A stretch of DNA of 64,000 nt, from positions 1 through 64,000 of the forward strand of contig NZ_SSOB01000007.1 in assembly GCF_004801405.1 (NCBI RefSeq). The letters are read 5' to 3'. The position numbers were made by a program, and so were the translations under genes. Below, in pieces: positions 1-7,603 of the stretch. Position 1 is the first letter of the stretch. Each line of letters begins with the position of its first letter. The DNA is from Cohnella fermenti. Lineage in GTDB: Bacteria; Bacillota; Bacilli; Paenibacillales; Paenibacillaceae. Below the pieces are notes generated by a model. That model had not been told where the DNA came from. It made no database searches and was given only the letters and a program-made list of their open reading frames with translations.

Positions 1-85
1 GACCTGCCGTTTTTCCACTCCCCTGATGATTGGCGTTAGGCTTCTCAGGCAGCTGTCGTGCCTGACGCACGAACGCCCACGTCAT

Positions 86-108
86 TGTCGGTGATTCTTT
101 CACCGACA
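86..108 (-). terminator. weak hairpin downstream of the first gene
   Basis: A perfect 9-bp inverted repeat (TGTCGGTGA / TCACCGACA, loop TTCTT) lies 14 bases past the stop codon of the leftward gene at 122-547. There is no U-run after it in the leftward direction, so it may only be an mRNA-stabilising stem or a weak terminator. Confidence 0.3.
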
Positions 109-121
109 AAGTACGTGAGCG

Positions 122-547
122 TTAACAATCGGAAATGGCAGTTTGAACGTAATATCCGGTTTTTATGTATAGAGAACTCCTCTCTGTTACTTGCACATCC
201 CCTTCCAATCCGGACAACAGAAGGGAATCGATGCTTTGAACAATGGATTTCAAATCGTCCTTATGCATATTTTTATATTCCTTACTGCGAAACAATTTCA
301 TTGGTGCGCTGGTAAACTGTTTTAAGAGCTCCTCGATAAGATCTGCTTGCTTGGGGGAGATCGAGAATGCATTTCCTTTTTTAAGCGAGTCTGCATCTAC
401 ACCGGCGGCTTCCAGTATCAAACCGTAGTAGGTCCTTTGATCATCATAAAAATGTCTGAAATCTGAGGAAGGATTATCTCCATACCATTTATGAAATAAC
501 ATGCGGCTAAATTTTAAAAATGAAATGCGGTCTGTTTTCTTCGTCAT
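122..547 (-). CDS. hypothetical protein, 141 aa
   Basis: I do not recognise this protein. It is a soluble, charged, mostly helical-looking sequence without signal peptide or membrane segment. The N-terminus (MTKKTDRISFLKFSRMLFHK) is basic and the middle is rich in Lys, Asp and Leu. I chose the ATG at 547 because AAGGGAG sits about 10 bases upstream of it. A TTG seven codons earlier is in frame but overlaps that ribosome binding site. The gene reads leftward like the next two genes but is separated from them by a strong terminator at 604-636, so it is its own unit. AT content is higher than in the sugar regions further right, in line with an accessory location. Confidence 0.6.
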   Translation of the reverse strand: MTKKTDRISFLKFSRMLFHKWYGDNPSSDFRHFYDDQRTYYGLILEAAGVDADSLKKGNAFSISPKQADLIEELLKQFTSAPMKLFRSKEYKNMHKDDLKSIVQSIDSLLLSGLEGDVQVTERSSLYIKTGYYVQTAISDC

Positions 548-603
548 CGAGTTTCCATCTCCCTTCAACCTTATTATATCGTTGCCATATCATAAGGTCT
601 TAC

Positions 604-636
604 AAAAAAAGAGCTTCGTCAAAATAGACGAAGCTC
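604..636 (-). terminator. Rho-independent terminator of the lipoprotein gene
   Basis: Perfect 10-bp stem GAGCTTCGTC / GACGAAGCTC (611-620 / 627-636) with a 6-base loop, followed in the leftward direction by a run of seven U. It lies 12 bases beyond the stop codon of the gene at 649-1515. Confidence 0.9.
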
Positions 637-648
637 CGTTGAGTTAAT

Positions 649-1515
649 TCATTGAATCTGATTTGAAAAATCAGGGAACGGAGCGTCTGGATTATCCTCG
701 GTGCCCATTGTCCACCCGTAAACCTCAGATGTTCCTTTCCGTACGAAAACGTCACCACCCATACCCTCGGCAGAAGTGTAGCTTATGTAATAGTAGTGGG
801 CACCGTCAACAGTCGTTATATCGTATTCCGGAAAGTCATGAGTTGCCGTAAAGTTTCCAGGGTCGAGGTCTTCGACAATCTTGATGGCATCCACCGCGGT
901 TTGGGCTTTGCTGTTTGTGGTTGGAGCTTTCTCCGGTGCGACCTCTTCAGTTGGTTCAGGAACCGGCTGTGTGTCAACGCCCTGATTTTGCGGTTCCTGA
1001 ATCAGTTCCTGTCCCGAAGTCCTTAAGGCAGGGAACTCGGACGCTGACAGTTTTACAAAAATATCTAGGTTCTGATCCCCAAAGACAATGCCACCGACAG
1101 TGCCTGGATCATCAACGACAAACGCTGCTTTGAAGTTTGTGGTCCCATCAGGTAGAAGATATCGCGATTTGCTGTTACGTGAACTAAGAGCCGTTTCAAT
1201 CATTTCACCGTTCACGGTCACGAGGTAGAACTTCAGATTGTTTACGTCTACCGTCAGATCGCCTTTATTCTGCATACTGAGTTCGAAGACGATCGGTGCT
1301 GGAGAGCCATCCTCAGGGTAGACGACGGCATCAACTACTTGCATGACAATTCCTTTAGCCTCTTCGTCTGCTGAACCCGTATTGGAGGCCGATTGAGCCT
1401 TCGAAGCGTCTTCTGAGTTGATGGTATTGCTTTTTGTCTCCCCACATCCCGCAATAAGCATAATAGAGGCGATCAGGATAAACCCTATTGACTTGAGATT
1501 AGATAAATTCTTCAT
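649..1515 (-). CDS. lipoprotein with DUF4352-like domain
   Basis: Secreted, membrane-anchored lipoprotein of 288 aa and unknown function. Residues 1-24 form a signal peptide ending in the lipobox I-A-G-C, with Cys24 as the lipidated residue. A Ser/Asn/Glu-rich linker follows, then at about 55-160 a beta-rich region of the DUF4352 type (immunoglobulin-like fold commonly found in Gram-positive lipoproteins), with the usual sequence of a short strand, N-x-x-F/Y and a D-P-G turn. A Pro/Glu/Thr linker (about 165-205) leads to a C-terminal domain with many aromatic residues (HYYYISY, VYGWTMG). The start has GAGGAG 10 bases upstream. It stands between its own terminator and the EcsC gene, with 58 bases between them, so the two could be co-transcribed. 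The assignment to DUF4352 is from sequence pattern only. Confidence 0.75.
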   Translation of the reverse strand: MKNLSNLKSIGFILIASIMLIAGCGETKSNTINSEDASKAQSASNTGSADEEAKGIVMQVVDAVVYPEDGSPAPIVFELSMQNKGDLTVDVNNLKFYLVTVNGEMIETALSSRNSKSRYLLPDGTTNFKAAFVVDDPGTVGGIVFGDQNLDIFVKLSASEFPALRTSGQELIQEPQNQGVDTQPVPEPTEEVAPEKAPTTNSKAQTAVDAIKIVEDLDPGNFTATHDFPEYDITTVDGAHYYYISYTSAEGMGGDVFVRKGTSEVYGWTMGTEDNPDAPFPDFSNQIQ

Positions 1516-1573
1516 AAGAATGACGCTCCTCTACAGATGTAGTTACTCTATAATGTTGTATGACTATCGATTG

Positions 1574-2194
1574 TTACTCGATAAACAAATTCCTTGCCGT
1601 GTTTCCGATGATATTGGTCGAAACCCCATCCATGACCGCTCCTGTTACGCCCCCGACCAATGGAATTGCTTTGGACAAATTCACAACCCCCTTGGAGCCG
1701 AACTTGGTGAGCAGACGGAAACCGACCTTCTGATTGATCTTTTTAATGACCTCGCCTGAAAGTTTCTTCAGCCCTTGTTCCGCCATTTTCTTGCCGATCA
1801 CAATTCCGACATCCTTAAGTATGTCTTTGGCGGCGTTACCGCATAGGCTGGCATAAGCCATTGTACGTACTTTATCGTCTTTGACATCGTGTCCGCCCAT
1901 GATGGCGATTGCGGCAATCATTCGTAGCTGGATATAGAGGACTGAGGCCAGGTTGGCCGGGATTGCTACCGGCAACGTTACGATACCTCCGAGACCGGTG
2001 AGAAAACCGGATGTCGCGCTTTTCGTGTTCTGCCATCGAATGATTGAATTGATCTGATCTCGTAGTTCACCTTTGCCTTTCGAGAACTCCGCTGCCAGTT
2101 CGTAAGCATCCTGTGTTCCTGGAACCCCTCCGACAACTACCTTTTCATACGCCCAATCTAACGCTTTTGTGATGGTTTGCTGAGTAATTGCCAC
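1574..2194 (-). CDS. EcsC family protein
   Basis: EcsC family member of 206 aa. The family is named after EcsC of the Bacillus ecs operon; its biochemical role is unknown, though members are membrane-associated. Visible hallmarks: the N-terminal A-L-D-W-A-Y-E-K segment, a hydrophobic Gly/Pro-rich stretch at about 60-95 (GFLTGLGGIVTLPVAIPANL) followed by a helix with R-M-I-A-A-I-A, and a C-terminal hydrophobic segment near 175-195 (KAIPLVGGVTGAVMDG) typical of the family. The start is a GTG with GGAGGAGGA about 7 bases upstream. The gene may be transcribed with the lipoprotein gene downstream; the divergent neighbour is the XRE regulator at 2441. Confidence 0.85.
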   Translation of the reverse strand: MAITQQTITKALDWAYEKVVVGGVPGTQDAYELAAEFSKGKGELRDQINSIIRWQNTKSATSGFLTGLGGIVTLPVAIPANLASVLYIQLRMIAAIAIMGGHDVKDDKVRTMAYASLCGNAAKDILKDVGIVIGKKMAEQGLKKLSGEVIKKINQKVGFRLLTKFGSKGVVNLSKAIPLVGGVTGAVMDGVSTNIIGNTARNLFIE

Positions 2195-2334
2195 TATAAA
2201 TCCTCCTCCGTTGTTTCTGAGAATATTGTCGAGACTTAGCTGAATAGGCAGCTATTCCTCGAATAATTATTCACAGTCCAATTCTTAATTCCTATTTGCA
2301 GTTCTTCCAGATGATCCCTTTATCCTAGATTGAT

Positions 2335-2355
2335 TATACTAAACTTATAAGTATA
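2335..2355. promoter_or_regulatory. small palindrome between EcsC and XRE genes
   Basis: The divergent intergenic region 2195-2440 is AT-rich and holds an inverted repeat TATACT ... AGTATA (2335-2340 / 2350-2355), which could be an operator for the adjacent XRE protein. No convincing -35/-10 pair could be fixed. Confidence 0.25.
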
Positions 2356-2440
2356 GTAACAGGATAGATTGAAGTTTGAGTATCCTTCTGATCGTAGGTT
2401 TCCTTCTCTAGCATGAATAAGAGAAGGACAGGTGATCGTG

Positions 2441-2809
2441 ATGACGGAATTAAAGGTTTTGGTAGGAAAGAGGCTAAGGCAAATACGGAAGGAACAGGGA
2501 TTAACACAGTTAACGGCTGCTGAACGAGCCGAAATGGCGGACACGTACCTGGCTGGAGTGGAGCGAGGTGAGCGAAACATCTCTCTCGAAAGCTTAGAGA
2601 AGATCGTTAAGGCTCTGGATGCCGAGCCCATTGATGCGTTCCGTTTCGGCGAACTGGAGCCCAGCAAAGGACTGAAAGATAAGCGGGATGTCATCCGGTT
2701 GCTCGCGGCGTTTTTGGAGGAGAGGAGCTTGGAAGAGATTGAATTAATTCGCAAACTCGCTAAAGACGTTATGGCAACCATTGATTCGGAAAAGAGAAAG
2801 AAGGACTAG
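2441..2809 (+). CDS. XRE-family HTH transcriptional regulator
   Basis: Small cytoplasmic DNA-binding protein of 122 aa. Residues about 5-60 form a Cro/C1-type helix-turn-helix: V-G-K-R-L-R-Q-I-R-K-E-Q-G-L-T-Q, then A-E-R-A and the recognition segment T-Y-L-A-G-V-E-R-G-E-R-N, ending with the usual L-E-K-I-V-K-A-L-D. The C-terminal 55 residues are charged and helical, probably for dimerisation. Starts at GTG 2432, GTG 2438 and ATG 2441 are in frame; GAGAAGGA at 2421-2428 best fits GTG 2438 or ATG 2441. The helix-turn-helix spacing resembles controller proteins of restriction-modification systems, but the endonuclease gene is 3 kb away and that link is only inference. Confidence 0.85.
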   Translation: MTELKVLVGKRLRQIRKEQGLTQLTAAERAEMADTYLAGVERGERNISLESLEKIVKALDAEPIDAFRFGELEPSKGLKDKRDVIRLLAAFLEERSLEEIELIRKLAKDVMATIDSEKRKKD

Positions 2810-2813
2810 GCGT

Positions 2814-2846
2814 GCCCGATCCCATCCGGAATCGGGCCGTTTCTTT
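2814..2846 (+). terminator. terminator after the XRE gene
   Basis: GCCCGAT / ATCGGGC stem (2814-2820 / 2831-2837) followed by CGTTTCTTT, just past the XRE stop and before the convergent ribbon-helix-helix gene. Confidence 0.7.
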
Positions 2847-3408
2847 ATACACTTGAATAGTGGCGATCAAGGTACTCCCGGACAGCGGCGTTAATCAAGC
2901 TCGCAATCTTGGGGAACTCACCCTGCTGATGCAGCTCATGAATTTGGTTAAACAGTGATTTTTCAAGATACGTGGTCATTCGCTCGTATCGCTCGTTAAA
3001 AGGCGGCTGCCTTCGGGGGAGGGACTGCGACGGCTTTGGCGAAGGGGAAGCGGCAGGGTCCGGCAGGGCGGGCGATAGTGCTGCCGTCTGCTTCGGCATG
3101 CTTGGTGCTGTCGGTCGAGAGGTTCCTTTGGGCCTGAGGACAGGGCCCGTCTTGCGGGCGATGCCCCCGTTGTTGATCGGCGTTGCTTTTCGCGGCCTTG
3201 GCGACTCTTCTTCAACGGTGACGGCTTCTACGGGTGCTGCCGGTCTCGTCATGGCGCTCGATTCCTCGAGTCTCAAATCTTGCGTTTCGGTTGAATCGAC
3301 TGGGTTTGGCACTGGAGAAGACGCAGTTGCTTCGATGTCCGGCGGAATGTCCCTTTGCTCTTTCGCTTGCCGCGCAATCTCTCCGAGGCTGAAGGCCCTT
3401 GCATTCAT
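2845..3408 (-). CDS. ribbon-helix-helix protein with long disordered N-terminal part
   Basis: A 187-aa protein with two unlike halves. Residues 1 to about 135 are low-complexity, rich in Pro, Ser, Ala and Glu and probably disordered, apart from a short N-terminal helix (F-S-L-G-E-I-A-R-Q-A-K-E-Q). The last 45 residues look like a ribbon-helix-helix DNA-binding domain: strand R-M-T-T-Y-L-E-K, helix LFNQIHELHQQGEFPKIA, then the S-L-I-N-A-A-V-R-E-Y-L helix. The start is ATG 3408, with AAGGGAG 9 bases upstream; a TTG at 3414 is less well spaced. A symmetric array of four GTCTAC-type hexamers (3435-3476) lies directly upstream and is the obvious operator or centromere-like site. RHH proteins of this shape serve as repressors or as partition (ParB/ParR-like) proteins, but no ParA or ParM gene is present. 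Confidence 0.7.
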   Translation of the reverse strand: MNARAFSLGEIARQAKEQRDIPPDIEATASSPVPNPVDSTETQDLRLEESSAMTRPAAPVEAVTVEEESPRPRKATPINNGGIARKTGPVLRPKGTSRPTAPSMPKQTAALSPALPDPAASPSPKPSQSLPRRQPPFNERYERMTTYLEKSLFNQIHELHQQGEFPKIASLINAAVREYLDRHYSSV

Positions 3409-3434
3409 CTTCAATCACTCCCTTGTGAAGTTGG

Positions 3435-3476
3435 GCAGACGTCCATGTAGACGTTGACGTCTACATGGCCGTCTAC
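3435..3476. promoter_or_regulatory. symmetric four-hexamer operator upstream of the RHH gene
   Basis: Four hexamers in exact 12-bp steps: GCAGAC (3435), GTAGAC (3447), GTCTAC (3459), GTCTAC (3471). The left two are inverted relative to the right two, so the whole forms a 20-bp-arm palindrome with 18 of 20 positions matching; the central 12+12 bp (3443-3454 / 3457-3468) is perfect. It lies 27 bases before the RHH start codon. RHH proteins are known to bind such tandem and inverted short repeats cooperatively. Confidence 0.75.
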
Positions 3477-3530
3477 GTTGACCCTAATTCATTGTTAGAG
3501 GGGATGCTGCCCTCTTTCGTTAAAGCGTGC

Positions 3531-3758
3531 TCAAATAAATTGGAAACGGACCTCGAAAAGATCGCCATCAACGCTTCCTACAACGTCGCGGATGGCTGCG
3601 AGGATGCGGCGAAGCGTCGGCAGATGCAGCCGTTCATCCGAAGAGCGAATCGTCTGCCAAACAGTGGCGAGAAGCCATTGGCAGGTATCGTATTGCTCCA
3701 GCAAATCGTCCTCAAGCTCGATCAGCTGCGTACGCTCGGTGGTTCGTCGGGGGGTCAT
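3531..3758 (-). CDS. small hypothetical protein, 75 aa
   Basis: Unrecognised small acidic-to-neutral helical protein starting MTPRRTTERTQLIELEDDLL. The ATG lies 5 bases after the stop codon of the 344-aa gene upstream, and CGGAGGAG overlaps that stop codon region, so translation is likely coupled. No cysteine or histidine cluster, membrane segment or known motif is visible. It is the last gene of a leftward three-gene group (4862-5380, 3763-4797, 3531-3758). Confidence 0.6.
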   Translation of the reverse strand: MTPRRTTERTQLIELEDDLLEQYDTCQWLLATVWQTIRSSDERLHLPTLRRILAAIRDVVGSVDGDLFEVRFQFI

Positions 3759-3762
3759 CCGG

Positions 3763-4797
3763 CTACTCCTCCGAGCGGATATACTTAGGGTTGATTCGAA
3801 TCTTCTCGCCTGCATGGTGCAGATAAAAGCGCATGTCGCGCGACGAGCTGTTGGCCTGATCGGTAAAAGCATTTCGTAACGCCGGATTTTCCACGATCCA
3901 GTAATCCCTCGATTTCTGCCCTCCGAACAAAGCGACCATCGCGTAGTTGAAGCTGGCCGAATTGCAAATGCCTCCGGTTCCCGGCGGCAGGCGATCCGCG
4001 ATCTCGCCGATCGTTAAATCAATGTCGTGCAGGTTCTCTTTTTCCAATGTAAGCAGAAAGCAGGCGAACAGGACGTCGGCGTTGGCGCGCTTCGTAATCT
4101 GTTCAAGGTTGAAGCGTTCGGAACGGGCAGTGTCCCACTGGAAGGAGCGGATCATAGGCTCTTTCGTTTTGTAGTCGGCGGAAAGATTCACGTAGGCGTG
4201 GCGGTTCCCGTACATTTTGAGGAATCGGTCGAGCCTGATTCGGGATTCATCCCCGTAAGGCATCTTGGGCAAGATGGCGCGGAAGAAGGCGGAGTAGTCT
4301 TGCAGGAGGGAAAAGGAAGGCTCGGGAGCAGCGTCTTCTGCGATGCAACCGGCGGACCTGAGCAACTCGAGCATGGCGTCGAGCCGGTGCCGGTCGGCAA
4401 TCTCGAGCTCGCCGGGATGCCGGAGGTGAAGCAGGAAGGCAGTGGCATCGAAGCCGTGCTGCCGATCGGGCAGCTTGTCCAGCCAGAAGGTGGCCTCACT
4501 CTCGGCATTGTTGTCGGCGATGCCCAGGAACTGGGGCCAGGCCTGGGTGATCGAGGAGACGGTTTTGCGTTGGGAGTAGGTGAGGGAGTTGCGCTGCCAG
4601 CTTCCGAAGTGCCAGGAAAGCGCAGAATGAAGCATCTCGGCTCCGAGCGCTTTCGGGTCAAGGAATTGCTCTCGCCACCGGTCGAGCGGCTCCGTCGGGT
4701 ACTTGGCGTAAGGGAAGTGAGACATGTGCTCGTCGAAGTGATCGTTAATGTAGGTGACGATGGCCTTTTTCTTGTTCTCGCTGATGGTCAGGGTCAT
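3763..4797 (-). CDS. hypothetical protein, 344 aa
   Basis: Large soluble protein I cannot assign. It has no signal peptide or membrane segment. There are many aromatic residues (H-F-G-S-W-Q-R, F-W-L-D-K-L-P-D-R, D-Y-S-A-F-F-R-A) and charged helices, with a C-terminal region containing P-P-G-T-G-G-I-C-N and SRDYWIVENPALRN. No Walker motif, nuclease PD-(D/E)xK or HTH pattern was found by eye. ATG 4797 was chosen because AAGGAGG lies about 9 bases upstream. Its neighbours are two other unassigned proteins, and the restriction endonuclease is divergent beyond them, so it may be part of an accessory module. Confidence 0.65.
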   Translation of the reverse strand: MTLTISENKKKAIVTYINDHFDEHMSHFPYAKYPTEPLDRWREQFLDPKALGAEMLHSALSWHFGSWQRNSLTYSQRKTVSSITQAWPQFLGIADNNAESEATFWLDKLPDRQHGFDATAFLLHLRHPGELEIADRHRLDAMLELLRSAGCIAEDAAPEPSFSLLQDYSAFFRAILPKMPYGDESRIRLDRFLKMYGNRHAYVNLSADYKTKEPMIRSFQWDTARSERFNLEQITKRANADVLFACFLLTLEKENLHDIDLTIGEIADRLPPGTGGICNSASFNYAMVALFGGQKSRDYWIVENPALRNAFTDQANSSSRDMRFYLHHAGEKIRINPKYIRSEE

Positions 4798-4861
4798 TCT
4801 GGTGGTTCCTCCTTGTAGGGGTAGTTGTCGAAAATGACGGGAGTGACGCAATTTTGGGTGT

Positions 4862-5380
4862 CTAGAAGAGACCGTCGAAGTCGTCGTTGGTCAGGTGCCT
4901 GGCGCTGTTCGTTTCGCCTAGCTGTTTGTGTGCAGGTTCCAAGTAGTCCTCGTCGTGACCATTCAGAGCGATCCTCTGCTCAGGCATGAGGAACGGGTCT
5001 TTGAGCTGAACGTAAAACGGCTCGGCCAGATCGCGCACCCAGCGAAGCGCGTCGGGAATGGTGCCGCCATGAAAAATGGGAGGACCCTCTGCCCAGAGGT
5101 CCTCACAGGCGAATTTGACTGTTTGATTAACCTCATCCATGATTACAAATACATCGGTTCCATCCACATAATCATTAGACCCGGCTTGACGATCAGTTGT
5201 TCGTAGGACGACTCTGATCGTATGAGTAGGGATTATCGATTCATCATTTATGCTCGGAACGTGATTCCAGTTGAATGGAGCAATAGCCGCTGTCATGATC
5301 CAGATATTCTGACTGATTGAACCGAACAGGTCTTCACAACTAAAGGTATTTTGTAATAGTTCTAGTATTGATTTGATCAT
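4862..5380 (-). CDS. hypothetical protein, 172 aa
   Basis: Unassigned soluble acidic protein. The central part is beta-rich with T-H-T-I-R-V-V-L-R-T-T-D and D-V-F-V-I-M-D-E-V; the C-terminal third is rich in Asp, Glu and His (N-G-H-D-E-D-Y-L-E-P, N-D-D-F-D-G-L-F). The start ATG is preceded by AAGGAGG at ideal spacing. It is the first gene of the leftward three-gene group and is divergent from the endonuclease gene; the four AAGGWCCTT-type boxes lie in the shared upstream region and could control both sides. Confidence 0.6.
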   Translation of the reverse strand: MIKSILELLQNTFSCEDLFGSISQNIWIMTAAIAPFNWNHVPSINDESIIPTHTIRVVLRTTDRQAGSNDYVDGTDVFVIMDEVNQTVKFACEDLWAEGPPIFHGGTIPDALRWVRDLAEPFYVQLKDPFLMPEQRIALNGHDEDYLEPAHKQLGETNSARHLTNDDFDGLF

Positions 5381-5450
5381 ATGGCCCTCCTTGATTTCTT
5401 GAAATCATTCAATCTGGCACTCATGCTTAAATTAATATGGATCATGCATT

Positions 5451-5618
5451 TGGGTCCTTGATGATGAATAAAGTGCAGTGGATTAGGGCGCGGAATGATA
5501 ATTAAGGTCCTTATAAGGTTGACATTCATGTTCACATAAGCTATCCTAAGTTCATCAAGGACCTTGATTTGTAATTATCCGCAAGTTATCAAGGTGTTTT
5601 CGCAGGAACAAGGACCTT
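5451..5618. promoter_or_regulatory. four AAGGWCCTT-type boxes at 53-bp intervals
   Basis: Near-palindromic boxes begin at 5451 (TGGGTCCTT, degenerate), 5504 (AAGGTCCTT), 5557 (AAGGACCTT, inside the 15-bp palindrome ATCAAGGACCTTGAT) and 5610 (AAGGACCTT). Every step is exactly 53 bp, about five helical turns, while the sequence between boxes is not repeated. The last box ends 25 bases before the endonuclease start codon. This is the arrangement expected of a protein bound on one face of the DNA. The regulator is unknown. Confidence 0.7.
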
Positions 5619-5643
5619 AGATTGAAAATGGGGGCGATTCGGC

Positions 5644-6228
5644 ATGGCTATTTCTCATCTACCTACATCGATTACAGAAAAATTTGAAGTGTATGAAAGG
5701 AATCATGCAACTGCAATCCTGTTAACGGATTTTCCCGAAGAATATAGGGAGCTTCTACATGTATTGGAGAACTTTGAACTGACCAAGGACGATATTTTGA
5801 CCCCAGGAGGACGCAAGTCACCAATTGCTGAAAAATTGGATGGAGAGTTCTACAAAATGGGTTGGGTCGAGAAACAATTTCGGATCAACATTTCTGTGGA
5901 TTCAACCGACTACCACACACCATCTCATAAAGTTGATTGCTTCAAAGAGAGAGTCGGCATAGAAATTGAGTGGAACAACAAAGATCCGTTTTATGACCGT
6001 GATTTGAGCAATTTCAGGCTCCTTCATGATCTTAACGCGCTCAGCGTAGGAGTAATTATTACACGTTCTGAGGAACTGCAAGAGATCTTTAATGAACTTG
6101 GGAAAGGAGCATCTTACGGAACCTCAACAACTCATTTCGGCAAATTAAAGCCAAGAATTGATGGCCGAGGTGGTGGTGGATGTCCGCTCCTAGTCTTCGC
6201 AATGAATCGCAATTGCTTTGTTGGATAA
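5644..6228 (+). CDS. BglII/BstYI family type II restriction endonuclease
   Basis: Protein of 194 aa, close to the roughly 200-220 aa of BglII/BstYI enzymes, which cut sites of the (A/R)GATC(T/Y) type using a PD-(D/E)xK-like core. The segment K-V-D-C-F-K-E-R-V-G-I-E-I-E-W-N-N-K-D (about 98-116) holds the acidic and E-x-E/W-N-N-K residues typical of the family catalytic strand, followed by D-P-F-Y-D-R-D-L and a hydrophobic strand A-L-S-V-G-V-I-I-T-R. The C-terminus G-R-G-G-G-G-C-P-L-L-V-F also fits. GGGGG about 9 bases upstream marks the start. It is convergent with a Dam-type methylase, the likely protective partner. Specificity cannot be read from the sequence. Confidence 0.85.
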   Translation: MAISHLPTSITEKFEVYERNHATAILLTDFPEEYRELLHVLENFELTKDDILTPGGRKSPIAEKLDGEFYKMGWVEKQFRINISVDSTDYHTPSHKVDCFKERVGIEIEWNNKDPFYDRDLSNFRLLHDLNALSVGVIITRSEELQEIFNELGKGASYGTSTTHFGKLKPRIDGRGGGGCPLLVFAMNRNCFVG

Positions 6229-6233
6229 AACAG

Positions 6234-6270
6234 AAAGAAGTTAGGCCTGTTATATGGCCTAACTTCTTTT
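6234..6270. terminator. bidirectional terminator between endonuclease and methylase
   Basis: A 14-bp perfect stem (AAAGAAGTTAGGCC / GGCCTAACTTCTTT, 6234-6247 / 6256-6269) with A-run and T-run flanks lies between two convergent genes and can stop transcription from both sides. Confidence 0.9.
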
Positions 6271-6292
6271 GGTGCTTTGTTGAAACTAGTTT

Positions 6293-7486
6293 CTAAAGTA
6301 ACTTGGCAATAACAACTGCTTCTTCAACATTCCTGCTTTTATCCTCTTTCCTGCCCATCGTGCTGTGTAAATATTCGATTGTCTGCACTTCGACGCTATA
6401 ATTTCTTCCGAAGGTCGCAATGGCCAAATTTTCAAGTTGATCAAGTTCTATCATGCCAGTATTGCTGTAGCTTAAGACCAGGTTCGAACGCTTGTCCCTT
6501 ATTTTTTGGAACATCTGTCTAAAAGCATCCTCAACTTGGGTTCTGATGCAAAATGGAGACTGATGGCGATCCGTTCTATACCTGCCCTTGTACCGTACGT
6601 CAGGGTAATCGTATCTTACAAGCGTCTCTATCGCGTGATAAAATCTCGAGTAATGAACGAATGCATACGGTGGATCGGCATAAACCACGGTCCGTTCAGG
6701 GATCATTTCCAAACAATCCAGGTAATCCAAAGAATAGACCTCAAATGGATGACGGTTCTCGTGTAGTGTGTTTATGAGCTCGTCCATTTTTCTCGAAAAA
6801 TAGGGTTCAATTTCTTTTCTTCTATAGATGTGAATGTCAGCCATTGAAGAGTCATTTGTCGCATCCCTGTATTGTGCATAATGTCCGGTACTTTGTGAAT
6901 TGTATGACATAGCGAACATTAGGGATGCAAGGATTGCATTGTAAAAAGGTGTTTCTCGATACTCTTCTGCAACTGAACGAAATGCATCTATCCAAACACA
7001 TTGATCGAAGGACCAGTATGTGCCGGAGTAGTATTTTGTGAATAGGTGGTATTCAAATTGGCTGAAGTCGTGATGGATGAGACTGCGCTGAGACTCTTCC
7101 AGAGCAACAAATTCTTCAACTGTAAATTCCCTATTGTAATCAAACTGTAACTGTGGGTTTGCTGCTAAAAATTCTTCTACTCTTGATCGTGCACGCTGAA
7201 CGACGTCATCAATGAGGTTCGGATGCATGCTCCACTGGTAGTTTGTTAAATAAGCCTTCGCAAGTACTGATGAATATTCTTGAATGTCGTTACTAATAAC
7301 TTGAGATTGATTTCTCAAAACACCGGAAAGCACGCTGGATCCGGCAAACAAATCGCAAATTGGCCCTCCGGTGTGTACTTCGTTGATAGCATTGACTACG
7401 AAATCAATTATTTTCTTTTTTGAACCCATGTATTTAATGAAGTGAGGTACTTCGACATCAGGTGTAAGTGTCATGATTCGTTCCAT
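6293..7486 (-). CDS. DNA adenine methylase, Dam/D12 class
   Basis: N6-adenine DNA methyltransferase of the D12 (Dam/DpnM) class, 397 aa from the chosen start. Near the N-terminus is the class signature F-I-K-Y-M-G-S-K-K-K, followed by the SAM-binding motif D-L-F-A-G-S-S; the catalytic motif Y-A-D-P-P-Y lies at about residue 283, with an S-Y-S-N-T motif further on. The protein is longer than Dam (about 280 aa) because of a large insert between motif I and D-P-P-Y, which probably belongs to target recognition. ATG 7486 has GAGGAGA 7 bases upstream; an upstream in-frame start at 7585 would add 33 poorly conserved-looking residues. It is convergent with the BglII-type nuclease and very likely protects its sites. 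Confidence 0.88.
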   Translation of the reverse strand: MERIMTLTPDVEVPHFIKYMGSKKKIIDFVVNAINEVHTGGPICDLFAGSSVLSGVLRNQSQVISNDIQEYSSVLAKAYLTNYQWSMHPNLIDDVVQRARSRVEEFLAANPQLQFDYNREFTVEEFVALEESQRSLIHHDFSQFEYHLFTKYYSGTYWSFDQCVWIDAFRSVAEEYRETPFYNAILASLMFAMSYNSQSTGHYAQYRDATNDSSMADIHIYRRKEIEPYFSRKMDELINTLHENRHPFEVYSLDYLDCLEMIPERTVVYADPPYAFVHYSRFYHAIETLVRYDYPDVRYKGRYRTDRHQSPFCIRTQVEDAFRQMFQKIRDKRSNLVLSYSNTGMIELDQLENLAIATFGRNYSVEVQTIEYLHSTMGRKEDKSRNVEEAVVIAKLL

Positions 7487-7603
7487 ATTATTTCTCCTCG
7501 AATTCGGTCTTTTGTTTTGCTCATTTGAATGGTATATTAAGGATGTAACTTTGGTGGCAGCAAGATACAAAATCAATATGTTCAATTATAATTCATTGGA
7601 GCA

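Noticed and set aside
4027-4818. 263-codon rightward frame opposite the 344-aa hypothetical gene
   Set aside because: No start signal; the leftward gene has a clear ribosome binding site and is coupled to its neighbour.
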